Shown: positions 42,927-51,533 of the stretch, piece by piece
Position numbering within the stretch: position 1 is the stretch's first letter
Layout: each line of letters opens with the position of its first letter
NCBI RefSeq assembly: GCF_900182735.1
Contig: NZ_FXTU01000005.1
Location: 62,001 to 126,000 of the forward strand
Source of the DNA: Laceyella tengchongensis
GTDB taxonomy: Bacteria > Bacillota > Bacilli > Thermoactinomycetales > Thermoactinomycetaceae
DNA length: 64,000 bases
Reading direction: 5' to 3'
Program-made: the position numbers and the translations under genes
The notes under the pieces: generated by a model
Told to the model about the DNA's origin: nothing
The model's input: the letters and a program-made list of their open reading frames with translations, nothing else
Database searches by the model: none

Positions 42927-42944
42927 TGAATGAATAACCACTCA
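42927..42944. promoter_or_regulatory. FadR-like operator
   Basis: TGAATGAATAACCACTCA matches the B. subtilis FadR consensus TGAATGANTANTCATTCA at 14 of 16 defined positions. It lies about 80 bp before fadF, downstream of the main promoter. Confidence 0.55.
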
Positions 42945-43023
42945 TTTTATGTTAGAATGTTAGCGAAATAGTATGAAAGCGAATTCAATCATTCATAAAG
43001 ATGATGTGGAAGGGGAGAAGACA

Positions 43024-45102
43024 ATGTCGCTGTTTGAAGTGGTCAATCTGGTTTTGTTCATCGCCGTTGCGGGTTATGCTTTTTATCTCTTCGGCAGTGT
43101 GGTTTATCGGCGGTATATGTACGTACGCTTGGGGAAGCCCGCTGACTTTTCCATGGATGTCAAAAAAGCGCTCGACGAAGTGTGGATCAATGTCTTTGGA
43201 CAGAAGAAGTTGTTGAAAGATGCCAAAAGCGGCATCATGCACGTGGTGATGTTTTATGGATTCATTGTGATCCAATTTGGGGCGATTGATCTCTTCATCA
43301 AAGGATTGGTACCTGGCAAACATCTTCCCGTGCCCGCCTATCCGGTGTTCACCTTGATCCAGGAAATCACTACCTTCCTCGTATTGCTGGCGACGCTATA
43401 CGCTTACTACCGGCGTTACATTGAGAAATTGCCGCGGTTGAAGCGCGGATTGAAATCCGGCTTAGTCATTATTTTTCTGACGAGCTTGATGGCTTCCATC
43501 CTCTTGTCGGCTGCCTTTGAGAAAGTTTGGTTAGGGCACGGTTCGTCATGGGACACGCCGATTTCTTCCGTGTTAGCTAGCCCATTTCTCGGTTGGATGA
43601 GTGCAGACGCTGGCCAAGTGCTGTTTTATGTATTCTGGTGGATGCATGCTTTGGTCTTGTTTTCCTTTTTGGTTTATGTGCCCCAGTCAAAACACTTTCA
43701 TTTGCTGGTCGCTCCGCTCAACGTCTTCCTCAAGCGGCAACAACCACCAGCGAAGTTGTCTTTGATCGATTTTGAAGATGAAAGTGTTGAAGAGTACGGC
43801 GTAGGAAAGATTGAAGATTTCAATCAGAAGCAATTGATTGATTTGTATGCCTGCGTAGAATGCGGGCGCTGTACCAATGTCTGCCCCGCAGCAGGAACAG
43901 GGAAGCTGTTGTCTCCGATGGATTTGATGGTTAAGATGCGTGACCACTTGACCATGAAAGGGGCGGCGATCACCTCCAAAACGCCGTGGGTGCCCAACTT
44001 CGCCTTCGCAGAGGCAAACCAAGCTTCGTTGCGGTTGGCAGGCCAGGGTGAGTATCCGGTCAGCTTGATCGGCGATGTCATCACAGAAAAGGAGCTGTGG
44101 GCTTGTACCACCTGCCGCAACTGTGAGGATGCCTGCCCGGTGATGAATGAACACGTAGACAAAATTATCGATATGCGTCGCTACTTGGTGATGACTGAAG
44201 GGAAGATGAACGCCGAAGCTTCCCGGACGTTCTCCAATATCGAGCGTCAAGGCAACCCTTGGGGCATCAACCGCAAGGATCGCGACAAATGGACGGCAGA
44301 CGCAGAAGTGAAAGTGCCCACGGTCAAAGAAGAAAAAGATTTCGAATACCTCTTCTTCGTCGGTTCGATGGGGTCGTTTGACAACCGTAGCCAGAAAATC
44401 AGCCGGGCGTTGGTGAAGGTGTTGCATCACGCAGGCGTCAAGTTCGCTATTTTGGGCAACAAAGAGAAAAACTCCGGGGACACGGCCAGACGGATGGGCA
44501 ATGAGTTCTTGTTCCAACAATTGGCCGCTGATAACATCGCTTTGTTTGAGAAGCATCAAGTGAAGAAGATTATTACCATCGACCCTCATGCTTACAACAC
44601 GTTTAAAAACGAGTATCCTGATTTGGGCTTGACGGCGGAAGTGTACCATCACACGGAAGTGTTGGCTGATTTGATCAAAGAAGGGCGCATCAAGCCGACC
44701 AAAGAGGTGAAAGAACGGATCACCTACCATGATTCCTGTTATTTGGGCCGTTACAACGGCGTGTTCAGCGCGCCTCGCTACATCCTGAGCCAGATTCCGG
44801 GCGTGGAAGTGGTCGAGATGGAACGCAACCGCGAAAACGGTATGTGTTGCGGCGCCGGTGGCGGGATGATGTGGATGGAAGAAACAGAAGGGGTACGGGT
44901 GAACGTCGCGCGCACGGAACAAGCGTTGCAAGTGAACCCGACGGTGATCGGCAGTGCTTGTCCTTACTGTCTCACCATGCTGTCGGATGGTACGAAGGCC
45001 AAAGAAGTGGAAGATCAAGTGAAAACGATGGATGTGGCTGAAATCTTGGCCTTGTCGCTGGAGTTTGATTCAGAAGCTGAGGTGGCGGACGGGGTTCACT
45101 AA
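43024..45102 (+). CDS. fadF: FadF-like iron-sulfur membrane oxidoreductase
   Basis: The 692-residue protein has an N-terminal membrane domain (about 5-230, four to six helices, NarI-like). Two 4Fe-4S motifs CVECGRCTNVCP and CTTCRNCEDACP follow, then two CCG-type repeats (YHDSCYLGRYNGVF, GMCCGAGGG). It resembles heterodisulfide-reductase subunits. FadF is thought to pass electrons from acyl-CoA dehydrogenase/ETF to the quinone pool in beta-oxidation. ATG 43024 has AAGGGGAG upstream; an in-frame start at 42973 has none. It lies before acyl-CoA genes as in Bacillus. Confidence 0.9.
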   Translation: MSLFEVVNLVLFIAVAGYAFYLFGSVVYRRYMYVRLGKPADFSMDVKKALDEVWINVFGQKKLLKDAKSGIMHVVMFYGFIVIQFGAIDLFIKGLVPGKHLPVPAYPVFTLIQEITTFLVLLATLYAYYRRYIEKLPRLKRGLKSGLVIIFLTSLMASILLSAAFEKVWLGHGSSWDTPISSVLASPFLGWMSADAGQVLFYVFWWMHALVLFSFLVYVPQSKHFHLLVAPLNVFLKRQQPPAKLSLIDFEDESVEEYGVGKIEDFNQKQLIDLYACVECGRCTNVCPAAGTGKLLSPMDLMVKMRDHLTMKGAAITSKTPWVPNFAFAEANQASLRLAGQGEYPVSLIGDVITEKELWACTTCRNCEDACPVMNEHVDKIIDMRRYLVMTEGKMNAEASRTFSNIERQGNPWGINRKDRDKWTADAEVKVPTVKEEKDFEYLFFVGSMGSFDNRSQKISRALVKVLHHAGVKFAILGNKEKNSGDTARRMGNEFLFQQLAADNIALFEKHQVKKIITIDPHAYNTFKNEYPDLGLTAEVYHHTEVLADLIKEGRIKPTKEVKERITYHDSCYLGRYNGVFSAPRYILSQIPGVEVVEMERNRENGMCCGAGGGMMWMEETEGVRVNVARTEQALQVNPTVIGSACPYCLTMLSDGTKAKEVEDQVKTMDVAEILALSLEFDSEAEVADGVH

Positions 45103-45147
45103 GGAAGACAAAGGCTCGTTTGGAGTATCAAGTTAGACACGCTTTAG

Positions 45148-45184
45148 AAAAGGCTGTCGGGATCAAACCGACAGCCTTTTTGAT
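45148..45184 (+). terminator. Terminator after fadF
   Basis: AAAAGGCTGTCGG (45148-45160) pairs with CCGACAGCCTTTT (45168-45180), plus T. fadF is therefore a separate unit from the thiolase operon. Confidence 0.9.
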
Positions 45185-45245
45185 GTGCAAAACTGCAGAG
45201 GGAAAGAGCGCGCAACTTAGCGGCAAACAGAATTAAATATGTTAT

Positions 45246-45274
45246 TTGAATAGAAGAATTCGATTAACTATTGT
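45246..45274 (+). promoter_or_regulatory. Promoter of the thiolase operon
   Basis: TTGAAT (45246-45251) and TATTGT (45269-45274) are 17 bases apart, in the AT-rich stretch before the thiolase gene. Confidence 0.4.
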
Positions 45275-45381
45275 TAAAACAGAATGGTTGAGGTAATCTG
45301 AAAATGAAGGCGTTTTCATTGTGCCGGAGTGCCGAACGAACGCTCGATAGAATGAAAATCAACCTATGGGGGGTGCCGATC

Positions 45382-46563
45382 ATGGCAGAAACCGTGATTT
45401 TAGGAGGGGCGCGTACGCCGTTTGGCAAGTTTGGCGGAGCATTGCAAGGAGTGACCGCGGCGGAGTTGGGCGGCGTTGCCATCAGAGGTGCGTTGACAAA
45501 GGCGGGGATTCCTGATGAAGCGGTGGAAGAAGTGATCATGGGCATGGTTTTACAAGGGGGAGCGGGACAGATCCCTTCCCGGCAAGCGGCGCGCCATGCG
45601 GGTTTGTCTTGGGAAGTGGGTACGGAGACGATCAACAAAGTCTGTGCTTCCGGCTTGCGTAGTGTCACACTTGGCGACCAAATCATCCGAGCGGGGGACG
45701 CGGATGTGATCGTCGCTGGTGGGATGGAGAGCATGAGCCAAGCCCCGTACATGCTGAAGGGCGCGCGGTTTGGTGAGCGCATGGGTCATGGGGAGCTGAC
45801 GGATTTGATGATCCATGACGGGCTGTGGTGCGCCTTTCACGGTGTGCATATGATCGTGCACGGAAGTCGGACGGCGAAGGAACAAGAGGTATCTCGCGAA
45901 GAACAAGACGCTTGGGCACTGCGGAGCCACCAAAAAGCGCAAGCTGCTGTCGAAGCGGGATGGTTTGCGGAAGAGATCGTGCCGGTGACTGTGAAGGCGA
46001 AACGGCAAGAAGTGGTGGTGGATCAGGATGAATCGATCCGGCCTGACACCAGCTTGGAGAAACTGTCCAAATTGAAGCCGGTGTACGACACCAACGGAAC
46101 CATCACAGCGGGGAACGCGCCGGGAGTGAATGATGGGGCGGCCGCACTTGTCGTCGCTTCAGCCAAACGGGCGGCTGAGCTTGGAGTCCAACCGCTGGCT
46201 ACGATCGTGGGGCATGCTGCTGTTGCCATGGAAGCCAAAGACTTCCCCATCACCCCCGCTTACGCCGTGAAAAAATTGCTCAAAAAACATGGCTTGACCG
46301 CGGATCAGATCGATTTGTACGAGATCAATGAGGCGTTTGCTGCCGTCGCTTTGGCCAACATGAAGTTGTTGGGAGTCAGCGAGGAGAAGGTGAATGTGAA
46401 TGGCGGCGCGGTTGCTTTGGGACATCCGGTGGGAGCGAGCGGAGCCCGGATTCTGTTGACGTTGATCCACGAATTAAAGCGTCGCGGCGGCGGTTTAGGC
46501 GTAGCGGCTATTTGCAGTGGGGCTGCGCAAGGGGATGCCATTTTGGTAAGAGTGGATGGATAG
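45382..46563 (+). CDS. Acetyl-CoA C-acetyltransferase (thiolase)
   Basis: The 393-residue thiolase has the nucleophile in NKVCASGLRS (Cys88), the GHPVGASGARI box (His348) and the C-terminal cysteine in AICSGAAQGDA (Cys378). It condenses two acetyl-CoA or cleaves acetoacetyl-CoA. The context (3-hydroxyacyl-CoA dehydrogenase and acyl-CoA dehydrogenases next) fits short-chain beta-oxidation or butyrate-type metabolism. ATG 45382 has GGGGGGTG upstream; the in-frame extension to 45304 lacks an SD. Confidence 0.94.
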   Translation: MAETVILGGARTPFGKFGGALQGVTAAELGGVAIRGALTKAGIPDEAVEEVIMGMVLQGGAGQIPSRQAARHAGLSWEVGTETINKVCASGLRSVTLGDQIIRAGDADVIVAGGMESMSQAPYMLKGARFGERMGHGELTDLMIHDGLWCAFHGVHMIVHGSRTAKEQEVSREEQDAWALRSHQKAQAAVEAGWFAEEIVPVTVKAKRQEVVVDQDESIRPDTSLEKLSKLKPVYDTNGTITAGNAPGVNDGAAALVVASAKRAAELGVQPLATIVGHAAVAMEAKDFPITPAYAVKKLLKKHGLTADQIDLYEINEAFAAVALANMKLLGVSEEKVNVNGGAVALGHPVGASGARILLTLIHELKRRGGGLGVAAICSGAAQGDAILVRVDG

Positions 46564-46579
46564 AAAGGAGCGAGTGGAG

Positions 46580-47434
46580 ATGGAATTGCAACGCGTAAGT
46601 GTGATCGGCGCTGGCCAGATGGGAGGCGGTATCGCCCAAGTGGCTGCGCAAGCCGGATATCAAGTGGTTTTGCTTGATACGACAGAAGAACGTGTGCAAG
46701 CCGGTTTGGAACGGATCGGAAGCTTGTTGTCGCGCAGTGTGGAGAAGGGCAAACTGTCGGCGGAGGAGCGGGAAGCCATTTTGGGACGGATCACGCTCAC
46801 CACAGATCTGGCTGTGGCAGGTCAGGATGCCGACTTGGTCATTGAGGCCGTGGTGGAAAAAATGGAGGTGAAAGCCGAGATCTTCACGCGCTTGGATGAG
46901 TACTGTCCGAGTCATACGATTTTGGCTAGTAACACCTCGTCCCTACCTATCACAGAGATTGCCGCGGCCACCCGTCGCCCGGAGCAAGTGATCGGTATGC
47001 ACTTTATGAACCCCGTGCCAGTGATGAAGTTGGTAGAAGTGATTCGCGGATTGGCCACGAGTGAGGAGACATTCCAAGCGGTGATGGCGGCAGCGGAACG
47101 GATGGGCAAGACGCCTGTGGAAGTGAACGATTATCCTGGTTTTGTGTCCAACCGCATCTTGATGCCCATGATCAATGAAGCGATTTTCGCCGTCTATGAA
47201 GGCGTGGCTACGCCAGAAGCGATCGACCAAGTGATGAAATTGGGCATGAATCATCCCATGGGGCCGTTGACGTTGGCCGATTTCATCGGCTTGGATACCT
47301 GCTTGTACATCATGGAAACGCTTTATGAAGGGTTTGGCGACAGCAAGTACCGCCCCTGCCCGTTGCTCAGAAAATATGTGAAGGCGGGTTGGCTGGGCCG
47401 CAAGAGCGGTCGGGGCTTTTATTCATACAGCTAA
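46580..47434 (+). CDS. 3-hydroxybutyryl-CoA dehydrogenase
   Basis: The 284-residue NAD-dependent enzyme has the dinucleotide fold VIGAGQMGGGIAQVAAQAG at the N-terminus, the HFMNPVPVMKLVEVI segment with the catalytic His, and the C-terminal 3HCDH domain (GFVSNRILMPMINEA). It reduces acetoacetyl-CoA or oxidises 3-hydroxybutyryl-CoA. ATG 46580 lies nine bases after AGGAG; GTG 46574 and 46556 are in-frame alternatives. It is co-transcribed with the thiolase 17 bases upstream. Confidence 0.93.
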   Translation: MELQRVSVIGAGQMGGGIAQVAAQAGYQVVLLDTTEERVQAGLERIGSLLSRSVEKGKLSAEEREAILGRITLTTDLAVAGQDADLVIEAVVEKMEVKAEIFTRLDEYCPSHTILASNTSSLPITEIAAATRRPEQVIGMHFMNPVPVMKLVEVIRGLATSEETFQAVMAAAERMGKTPVEVNDYPGFVSNRILMPMINEAIFAVYEGVATPEAIDQVMKLGMNHPMGPLTLADFIGLDTCLYIMETLYEGFGDSKYRPCPLLRKYVKAGWLGRKSGRGFYSYS

Positions 47435-47462
47435 GGCGAGGCAACAGGAGGAGTGGAGAGGG

Positions 47463-48605
47463 ATGCACTTTCTGTTAACAGAAGAACAAGAAATGATGCG
47501 CAGAATGGTGCGTGATTTTGCGGAGAAAGAGATTACTCCTTATTTGGAGTCCATGGATGAAGGAGATCAGTTTCCGCGGGAAGTGATCCGGCTCATGGGC
47601 GAGGTTGGGCTGATGGGCATCCCCATCCCCGAAGCTTATGGTGGGGCGGGAGCTGACTTTTTGTCTTACATTTTGGCTTTGGAGGAAATATCCAAGGTCA
47701 GCGCTACAGTTGGCGTCATTTTGGCTGTGCATACATCTGTGGGAACGATGCCGATATTGAAATACGGCACGGAAGAACAAAAGCAAACCTATGTCCCTCG
47801 GATGGCCCGGGGGGAGTACTTGGGGGCGTTTGCGCTAACCGAACCACAGGCCGGATCGGATGCCGCGCGCATTCACACGCAAGCTCGCCGCGTTGGGGAT
47901 CGGTATGTGCTGTCGGGGAATAAGGTGTTCATCACCAATGCGGGTGAAGCGGATGTGTATGTGGTGTTCGCGGTGACCGACCCCGATAAGGGAACCAAAG
48001 GCATCTCGGCGTTTATCGTGGAGAAGGACACCCCAGGCCTCACCATCGGGAAAAAAGAGAAGAAGATGGGGATGGGCGGGTCCAATACCAGCGCCTTGAT
48101 TTTTGAAGAGATGGAAGTACCAGTTACTCAGCGGTTGGGTGCAGAGGGGCAAGGCTATGAAGTGGCGCTGTCCAATTTGGCTGGCGGACGGATCGGCATC
48201 GCTGCCCAAGCGCTGGGAATTGCGACAGCGGCATATCAAGCAGCGCTTCAGTACGCCAAGGAGCGCAAGCAGTTCGGCAACACGATCAGCCGCCTGCAAG
48301 CCATTCAGTTTAAGCTGGCCGACATGGCTACTGAGATTGAGGCTGCTCGCTTGCTCACTTACCGCGCGGCCGTGTTGCGAGAAGAAGGGGCCAACTGCAA
48401 GAAAGAAGCGTCGATGGCTAAAATGTTTGCCTCAGATGTGGCCATGCGCGTGACCACAGAGGCGGTGCAAGTGTTTGGTGGATACGGGTATACGCGGGAA
48501 TATCCAGTGGAGCGGCTGTTCCGTGACGCGAAGGTGACACAAATCTATGAAGGGGCCAATGAGATTCAGCGGCTTGTCATTGCCAATGAAGTGTTTTCGT
48601 CCTGA
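47463..48605 (+). CDS. Acyl-CoA dehydrogenase (first of two)
   Basis: The 380-residue flavoenzyme has the ACAD layout: N-terminal helical domain, middle beta domain with ALTEPQAGSDA and GNKVFITNAG, and a C-terminal helical domain with the glutamate-bearing IYEGANEIQ. It oxidises short- or branched-chain acyl-CoA with FAD and passes electrons to ETF. About 60% of residues appear shared with the next ACAD, judged by eye, so the two are paralogues. The SD is AGGAGGAG. Confidence 0.93.
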   Translation: MHFLLTEEQEMMRRMVRDFAEKEITPYLESMDEGDQFPREVIRLMGEVGLMGIPIPEAYGGAGADFLSYILALEEISKVSATVGVILAVHTSVGTMPILKYGTEEQKQTYVPRMARGEYLGAFALTEPQAGSDAARIHTQARRVGDRYVLSGNKVFITNAGEADVYVVFAVTDPDKGTKGISAFIVEKDTPGLTIGKKEKKMGMGGSNTSALIFEEMEVPVTQRLGAEGQGYEVALSNLAGGRIGIAAQALGIATAAYQAALQYAKERKQFGNTISRLQAIQFKLADMATEIEAARLLTYRAAVLREEGANCKKEASMAKMFASDVAMRVTTEAVQVFGGYGYTREYPVERLFRDAKVTQIYEGANEIQRLVIANEVFSS

Positions 48606-48778
48606 TAGGATTGTAGAAATCCTTGCTTATGGATATGGATATTGGATCAACTAGGAAGGAATTTAGGAGAGCTATCACATGTGGCATCCACCATCCGGGC
48701 GTGTCCAAACAGGTTGTGGCCTCTTTCACATAGTTTTTTTGCGGACGCGCCTTATAACAGAGATCAGGAGGGCAAAAC

Positions 48779-49918
48779 ATGCAGTTTCGATTGTCAGAAG
48801 AGCATGAAATGATGCGCAAAATGGTGCGTGAATTCGCTTTGCAAGAAGTGGCGCCGAGTGCCGGAGAGCGGGATGAGGAAGAGCGGTTTGACCGGTCCAT
48901 TTTTGACAAGATGGGTGAGTTGGGCTTGACCGGGATTCCGTTTCCAGAGCAGTGGGGCGGCGCGGGGGCTGATTATCTCAGCTATGTGATAGCCGTGGAA
49001 GAATTGTCCCGCGTGTGTGGATCAATCGGTGTGACATTGTCGGCACACATCTCCCTAGCAAGCTGGCCCATCTACAAGTTTGGCACTGACGAACAGAAAG
49101 AGCGTTTTTTGAAACCGCTTGCTAAAGGAAGCAAATTGGGCGCGTACGGGTTGACCGAGCCTGGCTCCGGCTCTGACGCCGCCGGGATGAAAACGACAGC
49201 GGTACGCGACGGGGATGACTATATCCTCAACGGAAACAAGATTTTCATCACCAATGGCGGAGAAGCGGAAATCTATGTCGTGTTTGCGGTGACTGATCCG
49301 ACCAAGAAGCACAAAGGCATCACTGCTTTCATCGTAGAGAAGGGCACGCCTGGGTTTTCCATCGGCAAAAAAGAGAAAAAGCTGGGTATCCGGTCATCAC
49401 CGACCACGGAAATCATTTTTGAAGATTGCCGCATTCCGGCCAGCCAGCGGTTGGGGGAAGAGGGGCAAGGTTTCAAAATCGCCATGATGACGCTGGACGG
49501 TGGGCGTAACGGCATCGCTGCTCAAGCGCTAGGTATCGCCCAAGGCGCCTTTGACGCGGCCCGTGATTACGCCAAAGAGCGCAAGCAATTCGGGCAGCCG
49601 CTGAGCAAACTGCAAGCCATCCAATTCAAGCTGGCGGATATGGCCACACAGATTGAAGCGGCGCGTTTGCTGACGTATCAAGCGGCTTGGTGTGAGTCCG
49701 AGGGACTTCCTTATGGAAAGGCTTCAGCCATGGCTAAATTGTATGCGGGGGATATCGCGATGCAAGTGACCACCGAAGCAGTGCAAATCTTCGGCGGATA
49801 TGGGTACACCAGGGAGTATCCGGTCGAGCGGATGATGCGCGACGCCAAGATCACGCAAATCTATGAAGGAACCAACGAAATCCAACGTGTCGTCATAGCC
49901 AATTATTTATTGAAATAA
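48779..49918 (+). CDS. acdA: Acyl-CoA dehydrogenase (second of two; AcdA-like)
   Basis: The 379-residue ACAD has GLTEPGSGSDA, GNKIFITNGG, the FAD-site RKQFGQPLSKLQAIQFKLAD (20 residues) and IYEGTNEIQ. In B. subtilis acdA lies between fadF and rpoE, as here. A 173-bp gap separates it from the first ACAD, and GATCAGGAGG precedes the ATG. It shares an operon with meaB 15 bases downstream. The symbol rests on synteny, and substrate chain length is not known. Confidence 0.88.
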   Translation: MQFRLSEEHEMMRKMVREFALQEVAPSAGERDEEERFDRSIFDKMGELGLTGIPFPEQWGGAGADYLSYVIAVEELSRVCGSIGVTLSAHISLASWPIYKFGTDEQKERFLKPLAKGSKLGAYGLTEPGSGSDAAGMKTTAVRDGDDYILNGNKIFITNGGEAEIYVVFAVTDPTKKHKGITAFIVEKGTPGFSIGKKEKKLGIRSSPTTEIIFEDCRIPASQRLGEEGQGFKIAMMTLDGGRNGIAAQALGIAQGAFDAARDYAKERKQFGQPLSKLQAIQFKLADMATQIEAARLLTYQAAWCESEGLPYGKASAMAKLYAGDIAMQVTTEAVQIFGGYGYTREYPVERMMRDAKITQIYEGTNEIQRVVIANYLLK

Positions 49919-49933
49919 GCGGGAGGAACGGCG

Positions 49934-50908
49934 ATGGAGACATGGCTGACACAGATCAAGGAGGGAAACAAACGGCAGATCGCCCGCCTGATTAGCCGGA
50001 TGGAGAATGGGGACCCCGAGAAAGAAAAGTGGTTAGACGCATTGTATCCCCATACAGGCAATGCCCAATTGATCGGCGTCACTGGTTCACCGGGCGCTGG
50101 CAAAAGCACTCTCATCGCCGCCTTGATCCGCCTGTTGCGCCACATGGGAAAAACAGTGGGGGTGTTGGCGGTTGATCCGACCAGTCCCTTCACTGGTGGG
50201 GCCATCTTGGGGGACCGGGTGCGGATGACCGAACACGCGTTGGATGAGGGGGTTTTCATCCGCAGCATGGGAAGCCGGGGGGGATGGGGCGGTTTGGCCC
50301 AGGCCACCTCAGAGGCAGTTCGTGTGTTGGACGCGGCAGGGTATGATGTCATCTTGATCGAGACTGTGGGCGTTGGGCAGGCGGAGTGGGACATCATGCA
50401 TCTGGCTGATACCGTCACACTGGTGTTAAACCCGACGGCGGGCGATGTGGTGCAGGTGTTCAAAGCGGGAATCATGGAAATCGCCGATCTGTTTGTGATC
50501 AATAAGGCTGATCTTCCTGGAGTATCGCGCTTAAAGCAGGAGATACAAGATTTGTTGGCTTTATCCAAGCATGACGCCCCATGGCACCCGCCGATCATTG
50601 AAACGTTGGCGACAGAGGAGAAAGGGTTGGAAGATTGGTGGGAAGCGGCGGAGCGACACTATGCCCATCTGCGGGGGCATGGCTTATTGGTGCAGAAGCG
50701 GAGAGCGCGCATTGAAAAAGAAGTGAGCGACTTGGTTTTTTCCGCTTGGCGGGAACGTTTCAAGGCCAAACAACAGGCGCCCCGCTTCCGGCGGGATATC
50801 CAGGACGCATTGGATCAACGCATTAGCCCGCATGAGGTGGCGCGCCGTTGGCTAAAGGAGGAATTACGAATTGAAACGCAATTCCAAGCTGATCCCGTCG
50901 ATGATTAA
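49934..50908 (+). CDS. meaB: MeaB-family G3E GTPase (B12-mutase chaperone)
   Basis: The 324-residue GTPase has Walker A GVTGSPGAGKST (about 49-60), the switch segment DPTSPFTGGAILGDRVRM and the base motif NKAD. MeaB proteins guard and reload adenosylcobalamin mutases such as methylmalonyl-CoA mutase. The nearby mutase here, IcmF, already contains its own G-protein domain, so this separate MeaB probably serves another mutase or acts in addition. It overlaps the TetR gene by 38 bases. Confidence 0.9.
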   Translation: METWLTQIKEGNKRQIARLISRMENGDPEKEKWLDALYPHTGNAQLIGVTGSPGAGKSTLIAALIRLLRHMGKTVGVLAVDPTSPFTGGAILGDRVRMTEHALDEGVFIRSMGSRGGWGGLAQATSEAVRVLDAAGYDVILIETVGVGQAEWDIMHLADTVTLVLNPTAGDVVQVFKAGIMEIADLFVINKADLPGVSRLKQEIQDLLALSKHDAPWHPPIIETLATEEKGLEDWWEAAERHYAHLRGHGLLVQKRRARIEKEVSDLVFSAWRERFKAKQQAPRFRRDIQDALDQRISPHEVARRWLKEELRIETQFQADPVDD

Positions 50909-51533
50909 GGATCAGCGCCTGATCGCGGAGCGGCGGCGGCAGATCATCGAAGGGGCGGTACGGCTGTTTGTGAAAAAGGGATTTCACAAGACCACGACGA
51001 GGGAAATCGCGCGGGAGTGCGGGCTGTCGATTGGCACGATGTATGAATACATTCAAAGCAAAGAAGATGTGCTTTATCTCGTTTGTGAAGACATTCACTC
51101 CGATTTGGAAAAGCGGCTGTTGGAAGTGGTGACCGAGTCCGATTCGGGGATGGAATCCCTGCGCAAAGGGTTGAAACAGCTGTTTCGCGTGATGGATGAA
51201 ATGCGTCCGTTGGTGCTATTGATCTACCAAGAGACCAAGTCCTTGCCGAACGACAAGATGAAGTATGTGTTGAGCAAAGAAGAGGAAATCACGGGGCTTT
51301 TTGAAAGGATTTTGTATAAAGGGATGCAGGACGGAACGATCGGCATCGACCCATCTTCTATCAAATTGATGGCTCATAACATCATGGTGATGGGACAGAT
51401 GTGGACATTTCGCCACTGGTCGCTCGGCAAGCACTATGACGTGCAGGAGTACACGGATCGGCAGATGGCGTTGTTGCTAGGTGAGTTTACCAATGGAGGG
51501 AAGCGGGATGGAAACAGAAGTGATTCGACCTAA
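50871..51533 (+). CDS. TetR-family regulator of acyl-CoA genes
   Basis: The 220-residue protein has an N-terminal TetR HTH (TTTREIARECGLSIGTMYEY, about 47-66) and a helical ligand domain with a FadR/PsrA-like flavour. TTG 50871 is the start, with AAAGGAGG nine bases upstream inside meaB. It overlaps both meaB and icmF, so the three are translationally coupled. It is a reasonable candidate to bind the FadR-like box before fadF and sense acyl-CoA; this is an inference. Confidence 0.85.
   Translation: MKRNSKLIPSMIKDQRLIAERRRQIIEGAVRLFVKKGFHKTTTREIARECGLSIGTMYEYIQSKEDVLYLVCEDIHSDLEKRLLEVVTESDSGMESLRKGLKQLFRVMDEMRPLVLLIYQETKSLPNDKMKYVLSKEEEITGLFERILYKGMQDGTIGIDPSSIKLMAHNIMVMGQMWTFRHWSLGKHYDVQEYTDRQMALLLGEFTNGGKRDGNRSDST

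Noticed and set aside
43687..45018. A 443-codon open frame antisense to fadF
   Set aside because: It lies fully inside the clearly coding fadF, has no SD and gives a His/Phe/Arg-rich sequence typical of the complement of a GC-biased gene.
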